Assembly (NCBI RefSeq): GCF_900107995.1
Contig: NZ_FNUM01000001.1
Span: 62,001-126,000, forward strand
Source: Alcanivorax sp. DSM 26293
GTDB taxonomy: Bacteria > Pseudomonadota > Gammaproteobacteria > Pseudomonadales > Alcanivoracaceae
Direction of reading: 5' to 3'
DNA: 64,000 bases
How positions within the stretch are numbered: position 1 is the first letter of the stretch; every line of letters begins with the position of its first letter. Position numbers and translations under genes: made by a program. The notes beneath the pieces were generated by a model. It made no database searches and was not told where the DNA came from. It was given only the letters and a program-made list of their open reading frames with translations. Shown here piece after piece: positions 55,757 to 64,000 of this stretch.

Positions 55757-56203
55757 GTGCCGAGCCCCTACCGCCGAATTCTGGTCGCCATTGATTGCAG
55801 TGATGAGTCTGCACAGGTGCTATCCCGTGCCGCCGGGGTCCTCTCCGGCAACGACGGTGAACTGCATCTGATCCATGTGATCGAGCCTCTGGCCCTGGCC
55901 TACGGTGCCGATGTGCCCATGGATGTGACCGACCTGCAGAGCGGCCTGATGCAACAGGCCCGCGAGACCGCTGACACCTATGCCAGCCGCTATCAGATTC
56001 CCGCCGACAATGTTCATGTGGAGCTGGGCTCCATTGAGAAGACCATTCTCGACCAGGCTGACAAGCTGCACGCCGACCTGATCGTGGTCGGCAGCCACAC
56101 CCGCAGCGGCCTGGCCCTGCTACTGGGCTCCACCGCCCGGGGACTGGTGCCGGGGGCGCATTGTGATGTGCTGGCGGTGAAGGTGGATCAGAAAGGCAAT
56201 TAA
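55757..56203 (+). CDS. Universal stress protein, UspA family
   Basis: A 148-residue cytoplasmic protein of the universal stress family. It begins RRILVAIDCSDESAQVL, contains a central DIxVVG-type strand (LIVVGSHTRSGLALLLGSTA), with the nucleotide-binding GxxG-9x-G(S/T) pattern visible, and ends CDVLAVKV. The GTG start follows GGGAGAGAACC. It is divergent from topA. Its stop codon lies inside the left arm of repeat element K. Confidence 0.9.
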   Translation: MPSPYRRILVAIDCSDESAQVLSRAAGVLSGNDGELHLIHVIEPLALAYGADVPMDVTDLQSGLMQQARETADTYASRYQIPADNVHVELGSIEKTILDQADKLHADLIVVGSHTRSGLALLLGSTARGLVPGAHCDVLAVKVDQKGN

Positions 56204-56352
56204 TAGTTAATAATGAATAGTTTCGCGGTTGGATGCTTGAGGAATACGAAAGCAAAGAGGCCGCGCCCATAGTATAGGCGCGGCCTCTTGCGTTGCAGCA
56301 CAGATAACTCATTCCGCGACGTTATTAATTATTCATTATTAACTATTAATTG
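56197..56352. repeat. Nested inverted-repeat element K between convergent genes
   Basis: Outer arms 56197-56218 and 56331-56352 are 22-bp perfect inverted repeats, AT-rich (AATTAATAGTTAATAATG). The inner palindrome 56252-56267 with 56277-56292 shares the core GAGGCCGCGCC with element J, although the outer arms are wholly different. The element contains the uspA stop codon and ends 3 bp from the stop of the cNMP-binding gene, so it fills the whole gap between two convergent genes. Confidence 0.9.
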
Positions 56353-56355
56353 CCC

Positions 56356-57006
56356 TCAAGTGAGCTGCAACGCCCCCGTCCCTTCCGGGCCTTCTTCATT
56401 CCAGCGACACAGCAATTCTGCCAGCCCCTGGGCCTGAACCTTGAGAGCCGCCAGTTCTTCCCGGCTGCCTTTCTCGCCGTGAAACACCGGGAGTTTGCGC
56501 ATGGACTGGACCAGCTCGTGATCCGGAGACTGCATTCTTTTGACTTCCAGCGTCCAACGGATGTGATGAACGATCATGTGGAAAAAGGCCAGCCGCGTCG
56601 CCAGTGAATAAGGACCGTCATCCTCGTTGAACTGATTGAAGTCCAGGCTTGCCAGCACGGCTTCGCGGGCATTCTCCGCCACCTTGATAGTGGCGCTGCG
56701 CGGCGTGCCCAGCAGCATGGAAAGGGTGCCGAAGACTTCACCGGGAGAAACGTAATAAAGTGGCGTGTCGCCGGCATGCTCCGAGAGCACTTCCAGTTGC
56801 CCCCGCAACAGGAAATACAAGGTGGAATCCACATCCCCGGCACGAATCACCGTGTCACCGGAACCTGCCACCCACAGGCGCGTATTGCGCTCCAGATGCG
56901 CGAATTCATGCTGGTCGTCACGGGCAATTTCATTGAAAAACGGGACACCGGATAACAGTTGCCGAGTCCGTTGTTGGCCGAAATCATTATTATTGGCCTG
57001 CTCCAT
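56356..57006 (-). CDS. Cyclic nucleotide-binding domain protein without DNA-binding domain
   Basis: A 216-residue protein with a Crp-like cyclic-nucleotide-binding domain at about 20-140: DTVIRAGDVDSTLYFLLRGQ and the phosphate-binding cassette region GEVFGTLSMLLGTPRSATIKV. Residues 145-216 are helical and lack a recognisable helix-turn-helix, so it is probably not a Crp-type regulator itself. It may be a nucleotide-sensing adaptor. It is divergent from lexA and convergent with uspA. Confidence 0.75.
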   Translation of the reverse strand: MEQANNNDFGQQRTRQLLSGVPFFNEIARDDQHEFAHLERNTRLWVAGSGDTVIRAGDVDSTLYFLLRGQLEVLSEHAGDTPLYYVSPGEVFGTLSMLLGTPRSATIKVAENAREAVLASLDFNQFNEDDGPYSLATRLAFFHMIVHHIRWTLEVKRMQSPDHELVQSMRKLPVFHGEKGSREELAALKVQAQGLAELLCRWNEEGPEGTGALQLT

Positions 57007-57322
57007 CTACTATCCCCAGGTCTGATGGAATTATTATCGGAGACTCCGGCTGCAGGGCGAATCCGGAAGGACACGCAACCGCTCAGAAGCTCCCTTCAAT
57101 ATGCTAGTGCCAGCGCTCCCACAGGGCAACGATATCCTCCCTCAACGGTCGAAAAACCGGCCCGGACAACTGTTCAAATAGCACTGTTCATATTATCAGT
57201 ACCTGTGCTAGCATCGGTTTTGTAGCACCGGCTGTCAGCCTCGACTGACAGCCTGGTCAGCCAGAAGCGCCATTGGCGCCCCGGCATGGAACCGAAATCC
57301 TGCGGGAAACATGGAGAAGGTT
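57007..57322. other. Divergent intergenic region with the lexA promoter
   Basis: No gene is seen in these 316 bases. They carry the LexA-like box (57182-57201) and an inverted repeat CTGTCAG/CTGACAG at 57232-57251, and must hold the promoters of lexA and the cNMP-binding gene. Confidence 0.55.
57182..57201 (+). promoter_or_regulatory. LexA-like operator
   Basis: The sequence CACTGTTCATATTATCAGTA is close to the gammaproteobacterial SOS box CTGT-N8-ACAG, with one mismatch (TCAG). It lies about 120-140 bp before lexA and would permit autorepression. Confidence 0.6.
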
Positions 57323-57937
57323 ATGAGCAGCAAACTCACCGATCGCCAGCAACAGGTACTGGATTGTATCCGCGAATGTATCGCCGATACCGGTATGGCT
57401 CCGACGCGTGCGGAAATTGCCGACATCATGGGCTTTCAGTCCAAAAATGCCGCCTCTGACCACCTGAGAGCACTGGAACGCAAGGGCTTTATCAAACTCC
57501 ACAGCGACCGCTCCCGCGGGATTCAGCTACTCGATAATGCGTTCTGGTCGGAAGAAGAACTGCCGGTGGTGGGCAAGGTCGCTGCCGGCGTTCCCATCGA
57601 GGCAATCGAGAACGTGGAGCGCACGGTTCCCGTCCCCCAGGGGCTGTTCAAACAACGGCCAACCTACCTGTTGAAGGTACAGGGCGACAGCATGATCGAG
57701 GCAGGCATTTTCGATGGCGACCTGATTGCCGTACGTAAATCCAACGTGGCCCGCTCCGGCGAAATCGTGGTAGCCCGCATTGACGAAGAAGTCACAGTGA
57801 AGACCCTAAAGTTGAATAAATCCAGCGCTACCCTGCTACCGGCCAATGAGGCGTATGAGCCCATCAAGGTGCCGGCGGATCAGTTGATCATCGAGGGTAT
57901 TTTTGTGGGGCTAATCCGTGATCCGAATTCTTACTAG
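57323..57937 (+). CDS. lexA: SOS repressor LexA
   Basis: Represses SOS genes and is inactivated by RecA-stimulated self-cleavage. The 204-residue protein has the winged HTH (LTDRQQQVLDCIRECIADTG, then PTRAEIADIMGF), the Ala-Gly cleavage site in KVAAGVPIEA, the catalytic Ser in VQGDSMIEAGI and Lys in VTVKTLKL. The start at 57323 follows GGAGAAGG; an in-frame ATG at 57311 is less likely. The DUF1499 gene begins inside its last 20 bp. No sulA gene follows, unlike in Pseudomonas. Confidence 0.96.
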   Translation: MSSKLTDRQQQVLDCIRECIADTGMAPTRAEIADIMGFQSKNAASDHLRALERKGFIKLHSDRSRGIQLLDNAFWSEEELPVVGKVAAGVPIEAIENVERTVPVPQGLFKQRPTYLLKVQGDSMIEAGIFDGDLIAVRKSNVARSGEIVVARIDEEVTVKTLKLNKSSATLLPANEAYEPIKVPADQLIIEGIFVGLIRDPNSY

Positions 57938-58385
57938 TGCCGTTCTGCTATTGATGAGTGCCGTCGCCATGTCCGATACGAATCTTCTCGCCCCTTGCCC
58001 GGATTCGCCCAACTGCGTGTCCAGCCTGGCAACCGATGAGGACCGCCGGGTCGCTCCGCTGAAGGTCGCACAAACCCGCCAGGCAAGCATGGCCCGCCTG
58101 CAGGCACTGTTACGCCAGTTACCCCGGGTTGAATTCGACGTGGTTGGTCAGTCCCGCATTCAGGCCCGCTTCTCCAGTCGCCTGCTTCGCTTCGTGGATG
58201 ATGTGACTTTTTATGTCCGTGAAGATGGCATGGTAGAGGTACGGTCCGCATCCCGGGTGGGCTACTGGGATTTAGGTGCCAACCGTCGTCGGGTAGAATC
58301 CCTGCGCGAACAACTGGCGGAGCAGGCCCCTGATGACAGCACCTCACAACACTACCCTCAACACGGCTCCCGTTCATTGGGCTGA
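57918..58385 (+). CDS. DUF1499 family protein
   Basis: A 155-residue protein with an N-terminal hydrophobic stretch (about 3-18) that looks like a signal peptide. The pattern [12 protein letters not shown] and [30 protein letters not shown] is typical of DUF1499, which is of unknown function and is thought to be envelope associated. The GTG start lies 20 bases within lexA, and its end overlaps tatD by 53 bp, so the three genes are translationally linked. Confidence 0.85.
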   Translation: MIRILTSAVLLLMSAVAMSDTNLLAPCPDSPNCVSSLATDEDRRVAPLKVAQTRQASMARLQALLRQLPRVEFDVVGQSRIQARFSSRLLRFVDDVTFYVREDGMVEVRSASRVGYWDLGANRRRVESLREQLAEQAPDDSTSQHYPQHGSRSLG

Positions 58386-59154
58386 TATCGGCGTCAACCT
58401 GACCGACAAGCAATTCCAGGACGATCGCGACCAGGTACTGGCACGCGCCCGCTCCGCCGGGGTGACCTGGCAATTGCTCACCGGTACCAATGTGGAAGAA
58501 TCCCGCCAGGCCATAGCGCTGGCAAGCCAACACAACGATTTGTTTGCCACTGCCGGCCTGCACCCCCATAGCGCCCGCTTCTACTCGCCGGCGCTGGAAA
58601 AGGAACTGCGTGAACTACTGGGACAGCAGCGCGTAAAAGCCGCCGGCGAGATGGGGCTGGACTTCAATCGAGACTTTTCCCCGCGTTCCGACCAGGAGCA
58701 CGCCTTTGAGGCCCAGCTGGCACTGGCAGTGGAGCATAAGCTACCGGTGTTTCTCCATGAACGTGATGCCCATGAACGCTTTGCGCCCATCCTGAAAGCC
58801 TATCGGGATCACCTTGTGGGTGCCGTGGTGCATTGCTTTACCGGTTCCCGCGAGGCACTTTTCGATTATCTGGACCTGGATTGCCATATCGGCATTACCG
58901 GCTGGATTTGTGATGAACGCCGCGGGAAACCACTGGCAGAGCTGGTGCACAATATTCCGGATAACCGACTGTTGCTGGAAACCGATGCCCCCTATCTGCT
59001 ACCGCGGGACCTACCGGAACCGCCCCCGAAGAAGCGGCGCAATGAACCTTCATTTCTTCCCTGGATCGGTAAACGGGTGGCGAGTTTGCGGGGGCAAGAT
59101 GTGGCCCGGGTGGCGGGCATGACGAGTGAAAACGCGCGAGCGATGTTCAGATAA
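58333..59154 (+). CDS. tatD: TatD family metal-dependent DNase
   Basis: A 273-residue TIM-barrel metallohydrolase. It begins [20 protein letters not shown], as in E. coli TatD, and has the metal-binding [30 protein letters not shown] and [13 protein letters not shown] regions. TatD has 3'-5' exonuclease activity and is linked to DNA repair and quality control. Its start overlaps DUF1499 by 53 bp. Repeat element I begins 15 bp past the stop. Confidence 0.93.
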   Translation: MTAPHNTTLNTAPVHWADIGVNLTDKQFQDDRDQVLARARSAGVTWQLLTGTNVEESRQAIALASQHNDLFATAGLHPHSARFYSPALEKELRELLGQQRVKAAGEMGLDFNRDFSPRSDQEHAFEAQLALAVEHKLPVFLHERDAHERFAPILKAYRDHLVGAVVHCFTGSREALFDYLDLDCHIGITGWICDERRGKPLAELVHNIPDNRLLLETDAPYLLPRDLPEPPPKKRRNEPSFLPWIGKRVASLRGQDVARVAGMTSENARAMFR

Positions 59155-59169
59155 GCGAAACCACACCCC

Positions 59170-59249
59170 GTTGGAGCTTTGCTCGCAAAGCGAAGCTTCC
59201 CGAAAGAGGGAACTGCACCAAGCCTTCGCCTTGCGAGCAAGGCACCAAC
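59170..59249. repeat. Inverted repeat element I
   Basis: Arms 59170-59195 and 59224-59249 are inverted with 23 of 26 matches and a 28-base spacer. They use yet another arm type (GCTTTGCTCGCAAAGCGAAG). The element lies 15 bp past the tatD stop and 3 bp before the stop of the small protein gene on the other strand. Confidence 0.78.
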
Positions 59250-59252
59250 CGA

Positions 59253-59558
59253 TCAGGTCTGGCTTCGCCAGTGAAAGCGCACCCGCAGGGGCGGTATCAC
59301 CTCGCCTTCCGGCTGCCCGACCATTTCCGCATGGGCGGAATGATGGAGCAAATGCGCCGTGCTGGTGACCAGGGTCTGGAGCTGGTTATTGGCGTGCTCA
59401 GGGCCATTAAAGCGCATGATCTTGCCACTGTCGTCGGCAACCCAGTACCAGGTGTCACCGAAACGCACCTTGACGGTACAGACGGACAGGCAGGCTGAGA
59501 AGATCTCAACCTCATCGGCTTTGCGCTTGTGCAGTTTCTTCGGGCTGATGGTTTCCAT
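59253..59558 (-). CDS. Small conserved-looking protein, possibly DUF6482
   Basis: A 101-residue protein without a signal peptide. The N-terminus is basic (PKKLHKRKADEVE), and a beta-strand-like pattern follows (VRFGDTWYWVADDSGKIM). The C-terminal HAEMVGQPEG with PPLRVRF faintly resembles DUF6482 proteins, but this match is from memory only. It lies between tatD and the glutaredoxin-like gene. No function is proposed. Confidence 0.5.
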   Translation of the reverse strand: METISPKKLHKRKADEVEIFSACLSVCTVKVRFGDTWYWVADDSGKIMRFNGPEHANNQLQTLVTSTAHLLHHSAHAEMVGQPEGEVIPPLRVRFHWRSQT

Positions 59559-59602
59559 ATGAGTAATAGTGGCTCCACGGCTGTGAAGCCCGCATCAATC
59601 AC

Positions 59603-59827
59603 TCAACCTGCCAGAAATTGCTGCACATCCAGCAGACCAAAAGGCCAACCCAGCTCCCGTCCCTCCTTCATCAACACGGGAATGCGTTCACCGTATCGCG
59701 CCAGCAACTCATCATCCTCAGCCACATCAACCAGCGTCAGCGTGATATCCGGTGCCACCGTGGACACCAGTTCCCGGGCCTGTTCACAGAGATGGCAGCC
59801 CACCGTGGTGTAAAGCACTACACTCAT
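59603..59827 (-). CDS. Glutaredoxin-like thioredoxin-fold protein
   Basis: A 74-residue thioredoxin-fold protein with the redox motif CHLC near the N-terminus (VGCHLCEQARELV) and the cis-Pro region GERIPVLM. It belongs to the small glutaredoxin family (DUF836 type), whose partners are not known. Its ATG overlaps the rlmKL stop codon (ATGA), so the two are co-translated. A tie to rRNA modification is not implied by this alone. Confidence 0.82.
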   Translation of the reverse strand: MSVVLYTTVGCHLCEQARELVSTVAPDITLTLVDVAEDDELLARYGERIPVLMKEGRELGWPFGLLDVQQFLAG

Positions 59828-61938
59828 CAGTCCTCCACATGCCGAATGGCATAGCAGACATGAATCCTGTCATTCCGGCGGAAGTCCTCCGGGATGCTCC
59901 AGCGGGTAATATCGTCTACCTGATACCACTTGCTGATACTCGGGTCGAGTTCAAACCGCCGATAGTTGCAGGAAAAATACAACACCCCGCCCGGCTCCAG
60001 CCGGCGCATGATCTTGCGGATCAGCTCGCCGTGATGCTCTTCCACCACGAAGTCGCTGCGTGACTTGTTGTTGGAAAAGGTCGGCGGATCACAGAACACC
60101 AGATCAAACTGTTCCTGACATTCGTCCAGCCACCGCATGGTGTCGGCTCGCACCAGCTCATGCTGGTCAGTGGAGAAACCGTTGGCCGCCAGATTGCAGG
60201 CTGCCCACTCCAGATAACGTTTTGAGGCATCCACCGTGACGGTGCGTTTGGCGCCTCCCACCGCGGCGTGCACGGTCGCCGAGCCGGTGTAGGCAAACAG
60301 ATTGAGAAAGCGCTTACCGCTGGCTTCCTCGGCAATCTTCAGTCGTGTCGGTCGATGGTCAAGGAAAAGACCCGTATCCAGATAGTCCTGCAGGTTGATC
60401 AACAGTTGTGCCTGCCCTTCGCGCACCAGCCGGTAACGGCCCTGGCCATCCAGTTTCTGATATTGCTGGTTGCCTTTCTGGCGCTCCCGGGTGCGCAGAT
60501 GCACCTGCTCACGGTGCACACCCAGGGCGGCGCGGACTGCGGTTACCGCCAGATCCCGGCGTTGCTTGGCCTTTTCCGGGTCCACGGTTTTCGGCGCTTT
60601 GAATTCCTGAACCAGTACCTGGTCACCATAGATATCCACCGCCACATTGAACTCCGGTAAGTCCCGGTCGTAGAGGCGATAACACTGGATATCCTCGCGC
60701 TCCAGCCAGCGGCGCAGATGTTTGCCATTCTTGCGAAGACGGTTTACCAGGGGCTGCGCCCCTTCCGGTACGTCAAAGGCGGATGACTCAGCAATGGTCA
60801 CCACCTCCACCGGCGCCGGCTGGCGAGAGTGATACAGACGGATGAAATTATTGAACGGTCCGTTCTTCAGTCGCCACTGGCCCTGCAGATCCATGCCGGA
60901 GCGGTCCATGACTTCCGCATCGGCTCCCAGCAACACCGCCTGCCAGTTCGGCGCCAGCCTGGCCAGCAATCGTCCCAGCGCGAAATGCAGCCAGCCGGCC
61001 TGCTGCTGTTCATCCAGGCGTTCGCCCCAGGGCGGGTTGGCCACCAGCAGCCCTTGATCGGCAAAATCCCGGGGACGCAGGGCCCCCAGTTCACGGCGCT
61101 CGAAGTGAATCGCCTGACGCCCCCCTGCCCGCTCCGCATTCTGCTGGGCCAGCTGGATAGCGCGGCCATCCACATCGAAACCCTTCAGGGACATTTCGGG
61201 AAGCGGCTGACGGACGCTATCGGCCGCCTCCGCCATTGCCTCCTGCCAGAGCTGACGACGGCAACCCCGCCACTGCTGAAAACCGTACTGTTTGCGCTGG
61301 GCGCCGGCAGCCCAGCCAGCGGCGATTTGCGCCGCTTCGATGAGCAGGGTGCCGGAACCACAGAAAGGATCCATCAGGGCCGCCGGATGACTGCCATGAC
61401 GCCAGCCTGACGCCCACAGCATGGCCGCGGCCAGGGTTTCCCGTAGCGGCGCCCGTCCCCCGGCCAGCCGGTAACCGCGGCGGTGCAAGGGATCGCCAGC
61501 CAGATCCAGCCACAGATGTGCCTGGTAAGGGTCCAGCCGGGCACGGATACAGCAACTGCCCCGGGCATCCCGGGAAATGGTGAACTGTGGCGGTAACGCC
61601 TGAATAAAGCGCTTGGTACTGATTCGGTTATCCCCACGCACTCCCACCCCGTGTTCCAGGTGGATATGCAGTGGCGCATCATTGCCCACCAGCGCCAGCC
61701 AGTCCTGGCTGGCAGCCAGCTTTTCCGGGGCAATATCGGGAGAGACCCCCAGGGTTCCCAGGGACAACAACACCCGCTCGGCAAGGCGTGACCACAGGCA
61801 GACCCGCAGGGCATCCGCAGTCCCGCCGCTAAACGCCACATGGGCGCGACCGGTTTCTGTTACCGATATCCCCAGTGACGACAGTTCATCGGCCAGCAAC
61901 TCGGCAATGCCGGGCATGCTGGTGGCCACAAATTCCAT
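59827..61938 (-). CDS. rlmL: Bifunctional 23S rRNA methyltransferase RlmKL
   Basis: Methylates 23S rRNA at G2445 (N2, RlmL half) and G2069 (N7, RlmK half) with S-adenosylmethionine. The 703-residue protein has a THUMP domain near residue 60-155, a first methyltransferase with NPPWGERL, and a second with DPPTFSNN at about 625 and the SAM loop FAYTGSATVHA. The start at 61938 matches the expected N-terminus (MEFVATSMPGIAELLADEL). It is the upstream gene of the glutaredoxin-like gene and is divergent from rmf. Confidence 0.95.
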   Translation of the reverse strand: MEFVATSMPGIAELLADELSSLGISVTETGRAHVAFSGGTADALRVCLWSRLAERVLLSLGTLGVSPDIAPEKLAASQDWLALVGNDAPLHIHLEHGVGVRGDNRISTKRFIQALPPQFTISRDARGSCCIRARLDPYQAHLWLDLAGDPLHRRGYRLAGGRAPLRETLAAAMLWASGWRHGSHPAALMDPFCGSGTLLIEAAQIAAGWAAGAQRKQYGFQQWRGCRRQLWQEAMAEAADSVRQPLPEMSLKGFDVDGRAIQLAQQNAERAGGRQAIHFERRELGALRPRDFADQGLLVANPPWGERLDEQQQAGWLHFALGRLLARLAPNWQAVLLGADAEVMDRSGMDLQGQWRLKNGPFNNFIRLYHSRQPAPVEVVTIAESSAFDVPEGAQPLVNRLRKNGKHLRRWLEREDIQCYRLYDRDLPEFNVAVDIYGDQVLVQEFKAPKTVDPEKAKQRRDLAVTAVRAALGVHREQVHLRTRERQKGNQQYQKLDGQGRYRLVREGQAQLLINLQDYLDTGLFLDHRPTRLKIAEEASGKRFLNLFAYTGSATVHAAVGGAKRTVTVDASKRYLEWAACNLAANGFSTDQHELVRADTMRWLDECQEQFDLVFCDPPTFSNNKSRSDFVVEEHHGELIRKIMRRLEPGGVLYFSCNYRRFELDPSISKWYQVDDITRWSIPEDFRRNDRIHVCYAIRHVED

Positions 61939-62190
61939 TACTGATACCTCGTAAGTGACTGTTTTATGCGCAACGAAAAAATTAACGTTATATCTTTCAA
62001 TGCGTTACACAAACTGTCATCAAGCTGCCCTTTATACGTCATATGCTTAACAAGCACGAACCATATTGCTACATGATATTCGACACCACCCCAACGGTTT
62101 CCCATACTGAATTGGTCGACCCCGATAACTGGCCTTGTTCTCTGCCAGGGGTCATTGTCAATACCGCTATCTGTGAAAGGGAAAGCGTCT

Positions 62191-62397
62191 ATGAAGCGAC
62201 AAAAACGAAACAAAGACGACCGCGCCTACAGCCGGGGATACAACGCCGGCCTGGATGGAAAATCTCGTGAGGAATGCCCGTTTGGCACCCTCAGTGCACG
62301 TACTAACTGGATGGGCGGCTGGCGCGAAGGTCGCACCGATTTCGCACAAGGAATGCTGGGGGTCTCCAGTATCCAGAATCTGAAAAATATCGGCTAA
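62191..62397 (+). CDS. rmf: Ribosome modulation factor
   Basis: A 68-residue basic protein that joins 70S ribosomes into inactive 100S dimers in stationary phase. It begins MKRQKRNKDDRAYSRGYNAG and contains the conserved GRSREECPF-like segment (KSREECPFGTLSARTNWMGG) and WREGRTDF. E. coli RMF has 55 residues; the C-terminal 13 or so here are extra. The start at 62191 follows GAAAGGGAAAG. It is divergent from rlmKL and followed by a strong terminator. Confidence 0.93.
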   Translation: MKRQKRNKDDRAYSRGYNAGLDGKSREECPFGTLSARTNWMGGWREGRTDFAQGMLGVSSIQNLKNIG

Positions 62398-62448
62398 CAC
62401 CTGACTTAACAGTTCAACACCGCGCCGGCGTGTCACGCGCCGACTCAC

Positions 62449-62471
62449 AGGGCCCCTCCCGGGCCCTTTTT
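62449..62471 (+). terminator. Intrinsic terminator after rmf
   Basis: A stem AGGGCCC/GGGCCCT with a short CTCCC-type loop is followed by T5. It lies about 50 bp past the rmf stop and could also serve the convergent pyrD gene. Confidence 0.85.
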
Positions 62472-62488
62472 AATTGCTGGCCTCTATC

Positions 62489-63499
62489 TCAGACAGCCCT
62501 GGGCCAAGCGCGGGCGATATCACCAATCAAGCCCGGCCCCTGATAAATCAGACCACTGTAGATCTGAACCAGATCGGCTCCCAGACGCTGCTTCTCCAGT
62601 GCATCGGCGGCACTATTGATGCCGCCCACGCCGATAATCGGAATTCGGCCTTTCAGCGCCTGGCTCATGGAGGCAAGCGCCCGGTTGGCAACAGGCGTCA
62701 AGGGGGCACCACTGAGGCCTCCCTGCTCATTCCCTTTGGGCAGCCCTTCGACCCCTTCACGGGACAGAGTGGTGTTGCCTACACAGACACCATCGATACC
62801 GTGCTGAACAAAGGCTTCCGCCATGGCCTGCAGCTCTTCGTCAGTGTTGTCCGGTGCGATCTTGATCACCAGCGGGACACGGCGGCGATGCTGCTGATCC
62901 AGACGGCTCTGGGCCTCGCGCAGCGTGCCGAGCAGCTCATTGAGGGCATCCCCGTGCTGCAGGCTGCGCAGGCCCGGAGTGTTGGGAGAAGAGACGTTCA
63001 CCACCAGATAGGACGCGTAGGCATGCACCTTCTGCTGACAGATCAGGTAATCCTGGACCGCGTCTTCCACCGGCGTGTCCTTGTTCTTGCCGATATTGAT
63101 ACCCAGCACGCCCTTGTAGCGGCTCTGTTTCACCGCACCCACCAGATAATCCACACCAAGGTTGTTGAAACCCATTCTGTTGATCAGCGCCTGTGCCTTG
63201 GGCAGGCGAAATAAACGAGGCTGGGGGTTACCCGACTGCGGACGTGGTGTCACCGTACCCACCTCGATAAAGCCAAAACCCAGATCGGCCAGGCCATCGA
63301 TGCAGTCACCATTCTTGTCCAGGCCCGCCGCCAGCCCCACCGGATTGGGGAATTCAATGCCCATCACCTCCCTGGGAGAGGCAGACACACTGCCCGGCCA
63401 CAACTTGCCAGTCCGCTTGCGCAGCATGGCCAGAGTCAACTCGTGGGCATGTTCTTCAGACAGGGAAAACAGCAAGGGGCGAGCAAGGGAGTACAGCAT
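62489..63499 (-). CDS. pyrD: Dihydroorotate dehydrogenase (quinone), class 2
   Basis: Oxidises dihydroorotate to orotate with FMN and ubiquinone in pyrimidine synthesis. The 336-residue protein has the class 2 N-terminal helix region ([20 protein letters not shown]), which contacts quinone and the membrane, the catalytic Ser loop [14 protein letters not shown], and [14 protein letters not shown] near the C-terminus. The start at 63499 is the family N-terminus. It is convergent with rmf and shares the region 62449-62471 as terminator. Confidence 0.95.
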   Translation of the reverse strand: MLYSLARPLLFSLSEEHAHELTLAMLRKRTGKLWPGSVSASPREVMGIEFPNPVGLAAGLDKNGDCIDGLADLGFGFIEVGTVTPRPQSGNPQPRLFRLPKAQALINRMGFNNLGVDYLVGAVKQSRYKGVLGINIGKNKDTPVEDAVQDYLICQQKVHAYASYLVVNVSSPNTPGLRSLQHGDALNELLGTLREAQSRLDQQHRRRVPLVIKIAPDNTDEELQAMAEAFVQHGIDGVCVGNTTLSREGVEGLPKGNEQGGLSGAPLTPVANRALASMSQALKGRIPIIGVGGINSAADALEKQRLGADLVQIYSGLIYQGPGLIGDIARAWPRAV

Positions 63500-63822
63500 G
63501 GGATAACCCGGATTGTGATAATGGCGGGCATTATAGCCAAGCTACCCAGGCACTTCGATGCTTTGTGTCGGACAGCGGCTCTGCCCAGGGTCAGGCGTCA
63601 TGGAATCGTCTACCCATAGGAGTCATGCTCCCCCCTAAGGAGGATCTGCGACATGCGAACCGGGACCCGGCGAGGATACCGTGGCGCAGCTTGCTCCAGA
63701 GCTTTTCAAAAAGCCCTGTCGGCCCCGGATAATCCCGGCCACCCTGCGGGCAGTCCCCAAAAAAAACAAAAAAAGCCCGGCGAAGCCGGGCTTGAAAATA
63801 ACCAACGAAACCAGCGCGTCAG
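63500..63822. other. Intergenic region between pyrD and the RND/MMPL gene
   Basis: No gene or repeat of the families above is seen in these bases. The stretch holds the pyrD promoter region and a terminator for the gene on the right edge. Confidence 0.5.
63774..63792 (-). terminator. Intrinsic terminator of the RND/MMPL gene
   Basis: An 8-bp stem AGCCCGGC/GCCGGGCT with a GAA loop is followed on the minus strand by a long T-rich run (complement of A7-C-A7). It lies about 30 bp past the stop at 63823. Confidence 0.88.
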
Positions 63823-64000
63823 TTAGCTTTTCTGACGAGCGCGGGCCGCATCAGGCTTGAGTAGGAAGGCGCCCAATGCAGGCAACAGCCAGAGGGCCCC
63901 GATCATATTCCACAGGAACATGAAGGTGAGCAGAATGCCCATATCCGCCTGGAACTTGATGGAACTGAAAGCCCAGAAGATCACGCCCACTGCCAGGGTA
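63823..64000 (-). CDS. RND/MMPL family transporter, C-terminal part (5' end outside window)
   Basis: The last 59 residues of a membrane protein. They form two hydrophobic helices: LAVGVIFWAFSSIKFQADMG and ILLTFMFLWNMIGALWLLPA, followed by ALGAFLLKPDAARARQKS. The pattern SSIKFQADMGILLTFMFLWN is typical of the C-terminal end of RND/MMPL exporters. The gene runs past the right edge. Its LolA-like and barrel partners may be the pair at 49549-51623, 12 kb away, but this is not shown. Confidence 0.75.
   Translation of the reverse strand, partial: TLAVGVIFWAFSSIKFQADMGILLTFMFLWNMIGALWLLPALGAFLLKPDAARARQKS

Noticed and set aside
57232-57251. CTGTCAG/CTGACAG inverted repeat before lexA as a second LexA box
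   Set aside because: CTGT and ACAG are separated by 12 bases, not the 8 expected for LexA; it may be another operator or chance.
61939-62190. A separate small gene on the minus strand upstream of rlmKL (61938-62213)
   Set aside because: The frame runs into the rmf promoter and start region, has no ribosome-binding site and no family pattern.

Overview
This window looks like chromosomal DNA from an Alcanivorax-type marine gammaproteobacterium. It is GC-rich and densely coded. The gene order nqrA-F / long GAPDH / mfd / csiV / MTIP / nagZ / psrA / topA / lexA matches, from memory, the core order around PA2994-PA3011 of Pseudomonas aeruginosa. No rRNA, tRNA, CRISPR array, transposase or phage gene was seen.

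Layout. (1) 1-8.5 kb: agmatine catabolism (aguA end, aguB), a YecR-like lipoprotein, a glycosyltransferase/deacetylase pair, a sulfotransferase-like protein, a glycerophosphodiesterase, a patatin phospholipase and a GNAT-C39 fusion. (2) 8.7-16.1 kb: the complete Na+-translocating NADH:quinone reductase operon nqrABCDEF, followed by its maturation genes apbE and nqrM. (3) 16.2-24.2 kb: a MITE-like palindrome, long GAPDH, a uracil-DNA glycosylase family protein, tesB, mfd and csiV. (4) 24.2-44.3 kb: a block of about 20 kb that interrupts the Pseudomonas-like order. It holds a leucine dehydrogenase-like gene with 2-oxoacid dehydrogenase E1a/E1b/E2, a YebC protein, two SDR enzymes, a CDGSH-glutamate synthase fusion, a four-gene small-GTPase/roadblock operon, a thioesterase, a LuxR-type regulator with a degenerate alpha/beta-hydrolase domain, a K+ channel, an HI0933-type flavoprotein, cysK and a CBS protein. 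(5) 44.4-64 kb: purine salvage (MTIP, hpt), mscS, nagZ, L,D-transpeptidase, psrA, an envelope pair, topA, uspA, a cNMP-binding protein, lexA, DUF1499, tatD, a glutaredoxin-like protein, rlmKL, rmf, pyrD and the end of an RND/MMPL transporter.

The most interesting signals are: the small-GTPase/roadblock operon (33984-36300), which recalls MglA/MglB and Streptomyces conservons; the regulator at 36980-38704, whose hydrolase domain has Cys for the nucleophilic Ser and Arg for the catalytic His, suggesting a ligand sensor; and about eleven nested inverted-repeat elements, nearly all placed within about 30 bp of a stop codon. These elements combine interchangeable outer arms with interchangeable inner palindromes. 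Two of them have perfect 22- and 32-bp outer arms and share a GC-rich core.

Likely regulatory sites are tandem PsrA-type boxes before psrA, a LexA-like box before lexA, and several intrinsic terminators.
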